From: Bradysia coprophila
Lineage: Eukaryota; Arthropoda; Insecta; Diptera; Sciaridae
NCBI RefSeq assembly: GCF_014529535.1
Contig: NW_023503302.1
Span: forward strand, 2,350,706-2,414,705
Reading direction: 5' to 3'
Length of the DNA: 64,000 nucleotides
Every line of letters starts with the position of its first letter. The first letter of the stretch is position 1. A program made the position numbers and the translations under genes. Below, in pieces: positions 36,447 to 47,813 of the stretch. The notes below the pieces were generated by a model. That model saw only the letters and a list, made by a program, of their open reading frames with translations, did no database searches and was not told the origin of the DNA.

Positions 36447-36844
36447 CGCGGGGTGGATAAACATAAAAAACAAGGTTCGAAGGGATAGAAAACAAACATA
36501 AATTTGTTGCAAAACAAATAAAAAACAGAAAAACAAGAAAAAACCGAAGAAAACAAGAAAAAACAGAAAAAAAACGGAAAAAACCGAAGAAAACAAGAAA
36601 AAACCGAGAAAAAAAACAAGAAGAAAACCGAAAAAACAACTGTAAGAAACTGAAAAACCAAATTAAAAACAGGAAGAATTAAAAAGAAAACAGAAAAACA
36701 AAATTAAAAATACAAAACCCGAAAGAAGTACCATGTTTTTTTGTTTTTTTCTTTGTTTATAAACAAGAAAAAACAGAAAAAACAAGAAAACATTTGTTAA
36801 AAAAAAACAAGGTTCGAACGGAATTTACGTTTATCCACCCCTCG
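36447..36844. mobile_element. hAT-like MITE with A-rich interior, 8-bp TSD
   Basis: Ends CGCGGGGTGGATAAAC (36447-36462) and, on the other strand, CGAGGGGTGGATAAAC (36829-36844): 15 of 16 identical. The 8-bp direct repeat ATTCTAAT flanks both sides (36439-36446, 36845-36852). The interior is a polypurine low-complexity tract of degenerate AACAAGAAAAAACCGA units. Frames read through it on the minus strand are Phe-rich artefacts. The termini resemble those of the 45654-48338 element. Confidence 0.85.
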
Positions 36845-36852
36845 ATTCTAAT

Positions 36853-37253
36853 ACACTGATTGTCCTAGAGATGTTCGTGCCGACGTTTTCTGAAAGACCT
36901 AACTACCGACTGAACTTTCAAGGCCGGAGCCCGAACCGACTTGAGATTTTTTATTAGCAAAGTTGGAGACGAACGGCGTACAAAGTAAGTCTTTTGGTTT
37001 TTCTTTGATGGGCTTATTTTCTCTTGAATGTTTCTTATCGTTAGCAATGATACACCGAATCTTCTCAAAACATATAAAAGTGTTGAGGAATGGAACTCAA
37101 TTTGACTAATCTAAGTGCAACGCATAACGTCTTTTGAATATTTGGTTTATGAGACGATAACGAGCATTATATGTAGATAAGCCAACAGTAAGAAATGGCG
37201 AAGAACGAAAATTTCGGTTTTAGTTGTTTGTCAAGTATTAATCATAGTGCAAC
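36853..37253. other. Upstream of LRR remnant
   Basis: Contains TATAAAAG at about 37073, roughly 180 bases before the remnant's ATG; possibly its old promoter. Nothing else recognised. Confidence 0.3.
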
Positions 37254-37837
37254 ATGAAACATTTCGTATCGTTAACGTTGTCGTTGATTTTTTCGCATTC
37301 ATTTGGTGATAATTACTGCAGTGTTCAAACTTGAAATCGATTGCATTTGATATGTAATCCAGCGGACACGAAACCGACTCACGTCATCATGGATGAGAGT
37401 GTCAGTTGCGGTGGCCTTGAAGAATATAAAAACGATTGACATCGTCACATGCAGTTGTGACGATTACATATCATTTGAAAATTTCACAAAGCTAAGATTT
37501 TCCTTTTACCACGAAATCCACGAAATCAAATCGATACGAAAGGAGACGTTTAATGGATTGGATCAATTGACTCATATTGCGGTCGGATATTCAAATGCTG
37601 AAGTGCTGGATGCCGCCTTTTCCGATTCACCAAATCTACGGTCTGTGGATATTTACAGGGGACATTAGTTTCTATCATTGGAAACTCTTTGGTAGTTCTA
37701 GGTGGCTCCGGAATGATAATTATCAAGTCGATTTGAATAATTTGTCGCGAAATATATCAAGTGTGTTATTAGTGTTTGGTAATTTAAATTTGTCGAAAAA
37801 TCATTTTACTTCAGCAACCATTGAAACGGGCAGCTGA
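37254..37837 (+). pseudogene. Broken secreted leucine-rich-repeat protein gene
   Basis: ATG at 37254 starts a signal-peptide-like segment (MKHFVSLTLSLIFSHSFG), then a Cys-containing cap (DNYCSVQ) and an in-frame TGA. Coding resumes in another frame from about 37393 with a CSCDDY cap and LRR spacing (SIRKETFNGLDQLTHI, AFSDSPNLRSVDI) before a stop at 37668. A third frame then continues to 37837 with the consensus-like LNLSKNHFTS. At least one stop and two frameshifts leave no intact product. LRR proteins of this type are secreted or surface adhesion/immune proteins; the specific role is unknown. Confidence 0.6.
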
Positions 37838-37881
37838 GATAAGGAAGGATGTTGTTGATTTAACTGTATTAAATAAAAATG

Positions 37882-38043
37882 AATTCACGCCGTAAGTGCG
37901 GTCGAAATTCGAAATGGAAAGTGCGGAGTGCTTTCTAACGTAGTCATTTTCATACAAGGAAGCGCTGAAATGTACTTTTCGGTTCACTTTTTCATCGAAT
38001 CGTTCACTTAAAATTCAAATTATACACACTTACGGCGTGAATT
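37882..38043. mobile_element. Short MITE
   Basis: Perfect 17-bp inverted ends AATTCACGCCGTAAGTG at 37882-37898 and 38027-38043. 162 bp, no coding. No convincing target duplication. Confidence 0.7.
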
Positions 38044-38121
38044 GTGATTCAGCTTGCTTAGTTTTTCAATTACTGGCCTCGAAGCACATCTTACATTTCC
38101 TTGATTTTACGTATTACAACA

Positions 38122-38279
38122 ACGCACCTCAAGCGAAAGTGCTTCGAGTGGCAGCTGCCAAATAGAGTACTATTTTGTATGAAAAACTGTTCCAGATTTT
38201 TTTACAGTGTCAAAATTTGTTTGATACACTGTCCCGTTTCAGTGCTCTATTTAGAGTATCACTCATGCTTGAAGTGCGT
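38122..38279. mobile_element. MITE, CGCACTTCAAGC family, copy 3
   Basis: Ends ACGCACCTCAAGC / GCTTGAAGTGCGT. The interior is close to copy 2 and contains 'gagtactattttgtatgaaa' and 'acactgtcccgtttcagt'. It sits 34 bases left of a 561-bp palindrome. Confidence 0.78.
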
Positions 38280-38313
38280 CACAACCGTGTAACTGCTGCT
38301 TTCCTCATATAAA

Positions 38314-38874
38314 ATATCCCGGCAAAAACTCTTTCAGAGCAAAGTTGGACGCAGTCTACAGTCTATATGTGTGATAACTTCTAAAACAAGTGATATCGCT
38401 AGAGGTGACGCTGTCAGCGTCGTTACGCAAAATTGAATTTCACAGCCAATTAATTGAAATTAGCTGATCTAGTTTTCCAAACCATTCGCCAATTTTTTTT
38501 TTTCAGAAAAAATTTTAACCAACAGAATTTTGACTGAAAAATTTTCAACAAAAAATTCTGCGTCGCAAAGTGGCAGATGCTCACGGACAAACCTACGAGA
38601 ACATTTAATCTGCCACATGCGACGCAGAATTTTTTGTTGAAAATTTTTCAGTCAAAATTCTGTTGGTTAAAATTTTTTCTGAAAAAAAAAAAAATTGGGC
38701 GAATGGTTTGGAAAACTAGATCAGCTAATTTCAATTAATTGGCTGTGAAATTCAATTTTGCGTAACGACGCTGACAGCGTCACCTCTAGCGATATCACTT
38801 GTTTTAGAAGTTATCACACATATAGACTGTAGACTGCGTCCAACTTTGCTCTGAAAGAGTTTTTGCCGGGATAT
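38314..38874. mobile_element. 561-bp near-perfect palindrome (hairpin element, copy 2)
   Basis: Arms run from 38314 (atatcccggcaaaaactctt) inward to about 38580 and pair with 38610-38874. By eye there are only a few differences over about 265 bp per arm. The loop is about 30 bases near 38595. The arms contain 'aagtgatatcgctagaggtgacg', also found at 20670 and 54308. There is no ORF. Such a transcript would fold into a long double-stranded RNA. Confidence 0.9.
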
Positions 38875-39932
38875 CAGTCGTTTTAGAAGTTAAGTCGGAA
38901 GTTGACGAAAATTAGAGGTGTGTGCCGGTTTTAAAATAGTCGGCGGCGGTGCGCCGACTGGTAAGGGATCGGCGGCGGCTAAATTATTTCAGAACGGCAC
39001 ATTGACTTAGTGTCAAACTTCGAAAGAACTCAGCTGATAACATTGTGATGCTGAGTTGCATAAAGTTGTTTTAGTAACACGCTAATACGTACCAATGATG
39101 AAATGGTCCATAATTGTGAACAGAAATAGTGTTGATAATCAAGGCTCCACATTTTGTCTCTTTTTATACACTTTAGGATATGCAAAAATTTCAAAAGTCT
39201 TTTTGTTACGCTAATTTTGCACATCTTTGATTTGAAATGTTTCAAGTATGTGCATGTTGTCAAAATTCGCAATAGTAAAGTCTACCTCTACACAGTAATC
39301 TTTGCATAAAATGCGTAATGTGCAGTGCCGCATCTAGTATACTCATACTCAGTGCTCTGGACCATTCTAACCTAGCGCACTTACGATCTATATCCATAGG
39401 ATACCAATATTAGTTGTAAGACGCCGCTCAATGAAACCATATTTTACTTTGAAGTAAAAAAGTTGGTGCAATATTACGTCTTCTTGTGAAGATGTGACAC
39501 TGTTAATTTTTTAAGTTATGGACTATGTATGCAAATGACTTTATTCTGCCGCTATTTTGAGCATAAAAATGTTTATACTAATTATGCAAAAATAAAAGAT
39601 ATCAATAAATATCGTTTCATCTATAAATTTATTCATTACTTCATATGAAACCTTGAAATATGTTTATGAACATTGTAAGAGTAACATTTGAAGTCGTATT
39701 CCAAATTTTTATTAAAATCGTTGTAAATGTTGCACACATTACAAATGCAAATAATATGAAAACCTAAATTCTATATAACTTAACGTGTAGAAACGCTTTC
39801 ATAGAAGAGAACATATACATTTTTAGCCAAACGTGGCCAACGTTTTGTCGTTAAGTTTGTATCATTGAGAAGGTGTCATTGATTCCGAATTGTAATGTAA
39901 GCTGTGTAGTGACCGCTGTGCTGACTATTCCC
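38875..39932. other. Intergenic, nothing recognised
   Basis: Contains a short GC-rich patch 'cggcggcggtgcgccgac' at about 38941-38985. Otherwise AT-rich. Confidence 0.4.
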
Positions 39933-40571
39933 TGAAAATTTGACGAAATTCGAAAATTTGACGAAATTTTAAAATTTGACGAAATTTTAAAATTTAACGA
40001 GAATCGAAAATTTGAAGAAAATCGAAAATTTGACGAAAATCGAAAATTTGACGAAAATCGAAAATTTGACGTAAATCGAAAATTTGACGTAAATCGAAAA
40101 TTTGACGAAAATTGAAAATTTGACGAAATTTGAAAATTTGACGAAATTTGAAAATTTGACGAAATTTGAAAATTTGACGAAATTTGAAAATTTGACGAAA
40201 ATCGAAAATTTGATGAAAATCGAAAATTTGACGTAAATCGAAAATTTGACGTAAATCGAAAATTTGACGTAAATCGAAAATTTGACGAAAATTGAAAATT
40301 TGACGAAATTTGAAAATTTGACGAAATTCGAAAATTTGACGAAATTTGAAAATTTGACGAAAATCGAAAATTTGACGAAATTCGAAAATTGACGAAATTT
40401 GACGAAATTCGAAAATTTGACGAAATTTGACGAAATTCGAAAATTTGACAAAAATCGAAAATTTGACGAAAATCGAAAATTTGACGAAAATTAAAAAATT
40501 TGACGAAATTCGAAAATTTGACGAAATTTAACGAAAATCGAAAATTTGACGAAATTCGAAAATTTGACGAA
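39933..40571. repeat. Minisatellite, about 18-bp unit
   Basis: About 35 tandem copies of AAATTTGACGAAAATCG variants. Because the period is a multiple of three, both strands have long open frames (up to 248 codons on the minus strand reading Ser-Asn-Phe repeats). These are low-complexity artefacts. Confidence 0.95.
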
Positions 40572-40860
40572 GAAAGTAATTCTCTATCTGCCACCATTCA
40601 AGAAATATCTCCAAAACCCCAATTGACCCACCCATTTCCAACTTTCGACATTTTTCGCAAATGCCCTTCTTTTCTACTCGTAAAACTCTGAGACTTTGCC
40701 GAAGAAAGTAACTCTCTATCTGCCACCATTCAAGAAATACCTCTAAAAACATAATTGACCCACCCATTTCCAACTTTCGACATTTTTCACATATGCCCCT
40801 CTGTTCTACTCGTAAAACTCTGAGACTTTGCCGAAGAAAGTAACTCTCTATCTCTCATAA
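40569..40860. repeat. Tandem repeat, period 132 bp, 2.2 copies
   Basis: GAAGAAAGTAA starts copies at 40569, 40701 and 40833 (132-bp spacing, third partial). It directly continues from the 18-bp minisatellite. Confidence 0.9.
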
Positions 40861-42267
40861 TCGCAAAAATATTAGTCCTTTCATCCTACGCTCGAGTAGC
40901 TCAAAATTTGGTCACTCTAATCACTCTAGCTCAAACGAATCTGACCCGATTTTTTTAATTATTTTTTTGTTTGAATCGTGTTACGAATACCTTTCATTTG
41001 ATGGGTCACACGCCTCTGTAGGTTTCAATACAGCTAAGCTACAGCCGAAAACGCGTTCCCGACCCTCGAAAACCACACTCAGAAACCACTTCGAGGCCAA
41101 TAAAGAGATTGGCTGACTAGTTTCCGAGATCGACCGTCGATAGATAGACAGATAGACAGATAGACAGATAGAAACATACAGAGTAAGTTGAAAGATTTTG
41201 ATTGTTTGGAAAACGTTAATTTGGTGCATTTTCTATCAAAATGACCAACTTCAAAACGATGTATCTCCGGCAATTTTAAAGTTACATAGTCGAGTGATAG
41301 CTCGTTTTGCTCGTATTTGAAGCGCGAATAAGATAGAATAGGATTTGTGGTGATACAGGCCAAAGGAAAGAAACTTAAATTCTCGCCTATATATAGTTGC
41401 CGCGTCTCAAAAAATTTTCTTCGTTCTTTTTTTGGAAGTTAGACTGCGTCAAGTCCTCCGCTATCGCTCCGGACATGATGCATTTCTTAATCACGTAAAC
41501 CACAAACGTCCGTGCTTCCAAATTTTTATTTTGACGAGTGAAAAAAAAAATTAGAACAACCCTTGAGATGTAAAAATGTAATGACCTCTTTCCGTGGGGC
41601 CACACACACATTATTTGTAACTAGCACTGTTACCCGGCCTTTGGCCGGGATGTACTGACATTCGTAACTTCTCTCGTATGCAATTATCCATGTGCTGATA
41701 TCGTACTGTTATCCGGGAACTACTTATAAACTTCAATGCACTGATACTTCTGATTTCTCAATGATTCCGGTACTGTTTTCAACTAAAAGATAGTTAAATG
41801 TGCATAGATTCATTCGTTCTTTTATTCGTACATGTTAAGTAACCTCCCACTGTACGACCACATTTACGAGTGGTGCGAAGAAAACTGTACAATGCATTTA
41901 ATGCTGAGTGAGATTTTTCCGATGATTTTTTGCTCGAGTCAAAATCCCGGGCAACAACGATTTTACACATACTTTTCCGCACTTGCTTGGAAATAAATGA
42001 TATTTAATTACTGGCGTCTAATCGTGCATTTTCTTATGACGAAAAAAGGCGTCTCCCTCTCTTTGATTGAGAAACGCGATATTATTGCTTCTTATGACAG
42101 ATTTTACCTAACCAAACGAAAGCCGTATGTTGGCAAGCGACGACGTGGCTTTGATTTGAGGTGTCAGAACCAAATTTCTTGAAAATCGTTGATTTTGAGC
42201 ATTTTGGTTAACGAAAATCTGGTTTTTCATGAAATTTCAACTGAAATTTTTCATTGTAAATAATACT
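40861..42267. other. Repeat-like but unclassified sequence
   Basis: Contains a GATA/GACA microsatellite (41139-41171) and a GC hairpin CCCGGCC-TTT-GGCCGGG (41633-41649), preceded by 'ctagcactgtta'. The latter resembles termini of dispersed insect elements, but the family cannot be assigned. No gene seen. Confidence 0.45.
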
Positions 42268-42418
42268 CTTTGTTTTGTCTCGAATCGCTCAATTTTTGTT
42301 GATATTAATTGTAAGGAAATTCGATTGTGTTTCTAGCCATTGATAATGCCTACGATGTGTAGGCGAAATATTTGGCAATAAAATCAACAAAAATTGAGCG
42401 ATTCGAGACAAAACAAAG
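42268..42418. repeat. Inverted repeat with perfect 36-bp arms
   Basis: 42268-42303 and 42383-42418 are exact reverse complements. The 79-bp loop has no feature. Flanks ('tttcattgtaaataatactc' left, 'atcgtaaataatactcc' right) are partly duplicated directly, which may reflect a duplication of the insertion site. Confidence 0.8.
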
Positions 42419-43062
42419 AATTTTCATTCACGCTCATCAACAACCAAAAATTCTATCGTAAATAATACTCCTTCATAATTTATCATTTTTTTTTTTAATT
42501 TTTCATTTTCTTTATTATTTTTTGGTTCATTTATTTTAGAACAGTGACATGCTTAACGCTAAGTTTATTAGAGGCTTTGTACTTTTTTATTGACTTTATA
42601 TTTTTCCTATATAAAGCTTGAATCAAGGTAAATTTTATGAAAAAAAAGTAACAACAAAATAATAAAAATTATATTTTTGAGACTGATTTTTAGTTTTAGC
42701 CGCCATCTTAAATTGCGGCGCCGGCTCCTATTTTTGAATTTGCCAGCATCGGAAAAGAGATTTCTTAGAGTTCAATCTAACATATAAAGCAATAAAATTG
42801 CCTTTTCTCAAGCAAACCAAGTGAGATGACATAAGCAAATGCACTATTAATTAAAATTTTTAACATTTTTCTATTATGATTGTCAATCACGAAAAGTATA
42901 TAATGTGCACTTCGTTACAAATGTTGATTTTTGCAGGTCACGTGCTAAGTTTTCATTGGTTAAGTTTAGCATTTTGATCCTAATCACAGAGAATTTCTAT
43001 TCACGACGGAATTTTAAATAACAGGATTTTTTTTCATTCACACGGTGTTTTTATTTACCAAA

Positions 43063-43422
43063 CTAAACATAATAGATTTCTTTTAAAGATTCGCTATCTG
43101 GGACACATCCGGCATTGGAATTTTGTAGTGCTATGTTGATGAGTTGGAATAGGAATTGAATTGATCTTGGTTCGCCAGATATGTCTTTAATTTTTTTGCC
43201 GATATCTAAAACAGATTTCTTTGCTTCTTCACACATTGACCATATAGTTACAATTGCATATGGAATGAAAATATTGGCGCTGTCGATGAGTAATTGTCTG
43301 TGGTCTCTCCTTTTTTGATTTGCCGTTCTTTCAGGAAGCTTACCAGCAGATATGCATGAAATATCTATTCCGAGAGAATCGTCAGATAGGAATACAGAGA
43401 AATTCCTAATAATCGGGAATTT
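43063..43422 (-). pseudogene. C-terminal coding remnant, TE-like protein
   Basis: A stop-free frame of 119 codons read on the minus strand, with no ATG at its start and TAG at 43065-43063. The composition is protein-like: GKLPERTANQKRRDHRQLL, NIFIPYAIVTIW, EEAKKSVLDIGKKIKDISGE, then RSIQFLFQLINIALQ and an EIYY-type end. It resembles, from memory only, C-termini of repetitive arthropod ORFs; I cannot name the family. The upstream part is replaced by minisatellite and short repeats, so only a fragment remains. Confidence 0.5.
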
Positions 43423-43460
43423 CTAATCATAGGGAATTCCTGATCAACGGGAATTTCATA
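43380..43460. repeat. Short 'ggaattyc' direct repeats
   Basis: Four spaced copies of (g)ggaatt(t/c)c(t) words between 43390 and 43456. Confidence 0.4.
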
Positions 43461-43499
43461 TAATTTCATAATCAAATGGAATGACTGGGATTTATTCAA

Positions 43500-43679
43500 G
43501 GTGAGCTGTGGTGCACCGAGGTGAGCCGTGGTGCACCGAGGTGAGCCGTGGTGCACCGAGGTGAGCCGTGGTGCACGGAGGTGAGCCGTGGTGCACGGAG
43601 GTGAGCCGAGGTGAGCCGTGGTGCACCGAGGTGAACCGTGGTGCACCAAGGTGACCCAAGGTGAGATGAGGTGCACCGT
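43500..43679. repeat. GC-rich minisatellite, 20-bp unit
   Basis: About nine copies of GTGAGCCGTGGTGCACCGAG variants. Strikingly GC-rich compared with its surroundings. Minus-strand frames (His/Ser/Thr-rich) are artefacts. Confidence 0.95.
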
Positions 43680-45645
43680 GTTTGTGTTTTATATTATAGA
43701 TAATGATACATGCCATCCGGATGGGATAGCGAATAATTGCTAAACATTTATTGGTTCAAAACGATAGTTTATTAATGCGTAATAGGATATTACTTCCGAG
43801 GTTCCAAGTGTGTTTGGTGGCTGCAACGATGTACACACTGAATGACGTGTACGACGTAATCCAAATACGCTATGGTTGAGTGCATATATCTTTAGCCTAC
43901 AGTTAGTGAGATATCAATTAAGTACATAACTTTCAGAGCGTATTTGCATACTTCGAAGCGTGGTTCAGAAATCACGTTAAAACGGTTGTTCAGACTGAAT
44001 TTGTTATTGGCCGTAAAAGGCTATTAGTGAGATCTCTAAACAAACGTCAAATAATTTATACTTGCAGCATCCCACGGAAATGATCTCATTATCTGATGAT
44101 GTGTGGGCGGTAGTTTTGATTTCCGCAGAGCATCGCGAGTAGTAGTTATTTATACTACAAGCACTGTAAAGGGTATTTTATGTTCGAGAAATGGTAAATG
44201 CTTCGAGTCGAAGCCGAGAACCTATTTGACCAAAAACAAAACACACATTCTGTGTGTATATAAACGCGTCATCTATACACCTTTATAGTTCAACAAACAG
44301 TGATGTTTATACGCGATAAAGTGCGGTTTTTAAGCGAGAAATATAAAATACGTAATTGTTCCTCGCCTCCAAATTCAATTAATTGAACTGTATTTTTATT
44401 TAACATTTACGGTCACTCGTAATTTGGAACAAAATCACAACTTTGAACATATTTATCTCCTCCGTTCTCGTTCAAAGTTGTGGTACGGTTCAAAGTTATT
44501 CGCTTTGACTACCTACTTAGAAAACATTATTTCTTTATTATTTTGTCCAGCGATTCCAAAAATGCAAAGTACATAAATATTTATTTGTTCATTTTGTATG
44601 CCATGATAAAGTCGATTTAAATTCAAATAACGTTCGACAATAATCACACCTATAATTAAATCATTTATTGAATGCGACCAACCTTTAAGTGTGTTGGCAC
44701 ATGTATTAAAAACGAATATATATATAAATGGAAGAAGCTTTTCTATTAACACCTCTAAAACTTAAAATTACATTTGAGTGTGAACAACTGGCTGAAGTAG
44801 TTTGTCAGTGTTTCATATGAGTATATTTTGATTACATCCGAATTTCTATAGATGACTAGACACACATATACCACGTAATATACATACGAATATAACTATA
44901 AAGAAATGGAATCAATTTTCATTCTATATTCTTCGAATCAAATCCAATTTAAAAGCTTTGAAGCCATGTACTCGAATGTAACCATTCCAATATTATATAG
45001 GAATACATCCTAACGTAATGTGTATCTATAAATGGGTATGTGCACGAGTATTGCGAAAATAATGCTTCTGATATATCTCGTCACGTCGATCTTGTGTTAC
45101 AAATAAGAACCATTCATTTAAGTTTATTGGAATAGAAGGAATATTTATTCCTCATATAGAATGTCAAGGGTGTTTTATGTTTGCAATGGAATGAGGGCCA
45201 ATAAAGCTTGAAATAATATTATTAAATCTTAAGATCAATTCCACATTTTCCACATTTGAAATTGGTCACATCAATAAATTGAATATAAATAAATTGATAT
45301 GACATAATATAAAGTCTCGCCGCCCCCGAACCATTTTCATCTTGGGACATTTCCATCTTAAATTAAAATTGTATTGTTCGTTTCCCAAATGAGATGGGAA
45401 ATTTACGAAAAATCAATTTTCAGTTAGGCACGTTACTGTGCTCCTGAACGTATTTCAGTTTTGGTTAAATCTATCAGAGGGTTGCACGGGCTGAAATATC
45501 TATTCCGTCGTTGAGCATTAGTTGCATGACAAAATTTCAGACATTTTATGTAATTAGAGTGTTAGGCTCGTAGACTTACACCATGACATCATAATTATCA
45601 TGTCTTACATCTTGGGCTTGATACGAACTTCCCGTCAACAGTCAT
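43680..45645. other. AT-rich stretch without recognised genes
   Basis: Short 'caaagttgtggta/cgttcaaagtt' words repeat at 44440-44505. No gene seen. Confidence 0.4.
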
Positions 45646-45723
45646 GACAATATCGAGGGGTAACCGACTCGGGTAATTGACTACACACCCTCAAAGGAAT
45701 TGCCGGAGTATCCGGTAAATAAT

Positions 45724-45812
45724 TGGAATTGACCGGAATTGACTGGAATTGATCGGAATTGATCGGAATTGATCGGAATTGACTGGAAATATGTGGAATT
45801 GTAAGGAATTGG
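45724..45812. repeat. GGAATTGATC minisatellite, left subterminal
   Basis: About eight 10-bp units (GGAATTGAYC/TGG variants), in the same orientation as the right array. Confidence 0.85.
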
Positions 45813-46237
45813 AAGTAAATGAGAGTAAATGCTGATAAGTGTGATTATCGGAAAGAAGGACCAGCGAATGCAAAACCACATTATTTCCTTTTTGTTTTAA
45901 TTTTAAAAGCTCCCGCACAATAAATAACAGTGTACAGTGTTGATCAGTTCCATTTTAGAACAGGTCCAACGTCCTTTTATGTTCAAAATATGCACACTGA
46001 AGGATTCTTCTTCAGAGGATTCTTGTGAGTCAGATACAGAAGAGTTTGAGGTGCAACAAGTGAATATTCATCGGGGGAATGTTAGGCTGGGGCATTGCCG
46101 ATGCGAAATGCTCTAGTTTCAAACCAAATTTACAAAAAAAGGCATCACCGACATCAACCTTTCCAAAAGCCTAAAATCTCACAATTTCGATCACTTGAAC
46201 GAAACAAAAAATTGAGTGGTTTGGCTTTTGCTGACGT

Positions 46238-47471
46238 GTGCTGAACAAATCCATTTCCTGTCGAGGTACGAACAACGTTTTGTGCATCGGACAACTGAAA
46301 TAGACAAAACACAGTAATTTACTTGAAAACAGACACATTTCCCATTCACCATATTAATCAATCGTATAGTCATGGAAAAATTCATGTAATTTCTTTAAAA
46401 TTTATAAATTATTGGCGACGTTCTTTTCTATCACAACAATCACAGTGATCACAACGACACCAGACGGAACACATGTTGTTGCTGTCATTTACTTTCGTAT
46501 CCTCGTTTGAGGGGCGAAAGTACTTTCGCTCCTCTGTTGGGAGGCGAAAGTATTTTCGCACCTCTTGTGATGTCGTGGCTAACTGAGAGTTGAATTTTTA
46601 TACTTTCGCATCTCATTCGGGAAGCGAAAATTACAACTTTCGTAGTTGGTGTAATGAAAAGTTGTTTTCATGCTTCGGGGCCGAAAATGAGGGCAATTTT
46701 TCGAATTTTCTCGGGTTTCCGGCCCTCTGCATGAAATAGTCATTTGTGTACCTGTTTTGGACGATTGATTTTAGGCAATTTCGCGGATTGTAGGCCGAAC
46801 GAAGTGAGGCTTACAAGCGAAAGTGCCTTAAATCAACCGTCCCAAACAGGTGCACATGTGAGTTTTCATGCAGAGGGCCGGAAACCCGAGAAAATTCGAA
46901 AAATTGCCCTCATTTTCGGCCCCGAAGCATGAAAACTCACATGTGCACCTGTTTGGGACGGTTGATTTAAGGCACTTTCGCTTGTAAGCCTCACTTCGTT
47001 CGGCCTACAATCCGCGAAATTGCCTAAAATCAATCGTCCAAAACAGGTACACAAATGACTAATACACATCTGTTGTGGACGGTTTATTTTAGGTACTTTC
47101 GCTTGCCGCCCTCACTTCGTTCGCGCTACAATCCGCGAAATTGCCTAAAATATACCGTCCACAACATATACGTAAATAACTATTGTGCATTCCACAACTG
47201 AAATACGACCTATTTTGCCATGATTTTTCATTCAGTTGTCAGTTTTTCCCGAACTATATATCGTGCGGGAAAAAACTTCATTTCTTTACGATTTATAGTG
47301 CGGGAAAAGAATTACATGAATTTTTCTATGACTATACGATTGATTAAATTTAATATGGTGAATGTGAAGTGTGTATGTTTTCAAGTAAATTGATGCGTTT
47401 TGTCTATTTCAGTTGTCCGATGCACAAAACGTTGTTCGTACCTCGACAGGAAATGACAATTTTTTCAGCAC
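46238..47471. repeat. Inner foldback unit with about 155-bp arms
   Basis: 46238-46393 and about 47315-47471 are imperfect inverted copies (e.g. 'tcgaggtacgaacaacgtt' left and its complement right). This is a separate nested element inside the composite element; the interior holds the palindrome cluster. Confidence 0.75.
46669..47060. repeat. Interlocked perfect palindromes X-Y-X'-Y'
   Basis: X (46669-46733, 65 bp) has an exact inverted copy X' at 46867-46931. Y (46738-46870, 133 bp) has an exact inverted copy Y' at 46928-47060. Y is itself an imperfect palindrome, with ends 'tgtgtacctgttttggacg' and 'cgtcccaaacaggtgcaca'. A diverged relative follows at about 47065-47175. The identical short frames on the two strands here are by-products. 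Confidence 0.93.
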
Positions 47472-47813
47472 CAGTCCTAATTTTCCATACTCGCTTCGCT
47501 CGTAAGGAAAACTTAGGACTGGTGCTGAAAAAATCGTCATTGACTGTCTTGGTACGAAAAATACTATTTATCTAAAATAAACAATGATGTGCGATGTGAA
47601 ATCATTTTAAACAAAACTGCAGTCAATTGGACGGTTTAATCTAAATTGAAATTGAAAAATCTCTTCTAAAAGTATGAGTAAAAATTAAAGATTCTAACAA
47701 AATGAGTCACAAATGTAGGACAACATAGTTGTTCCAAATTTTATCTTGATATAGTCTGACGATTCTTTTTCCAAAATGCTCAAGGGTTTAACTTTGACTT
47801 TAAATTTATATCT

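Noticed and set aside
36386..36661. Phe-rich minus-strand frames resembling membrane proteins
   Set aside because: Antisense translation of a polypurine tract inside a MITE.
39851..40597. 248-residue minus-strand open frame (Ser/Asn/Phe repeats)
   Set aside because: Produced by an 18-bp minisatellite whose period keeps all frames open; no protein features.
41633..41649. GC hairpin as a Helitron 3' end
   Set aside because: No CTRR terminus or matching 5' TC end could be located.
43365..43716. His/Thr/Ser-rich minus-strand frames
   Set aside because: Translation of the 20-bp GC-rich minisatellite.
46744..47069. Two open frames encoding the same peptide on opposite strands
   Set aside because: They are the two arms of a perfect palindrome, not duplicated genes.
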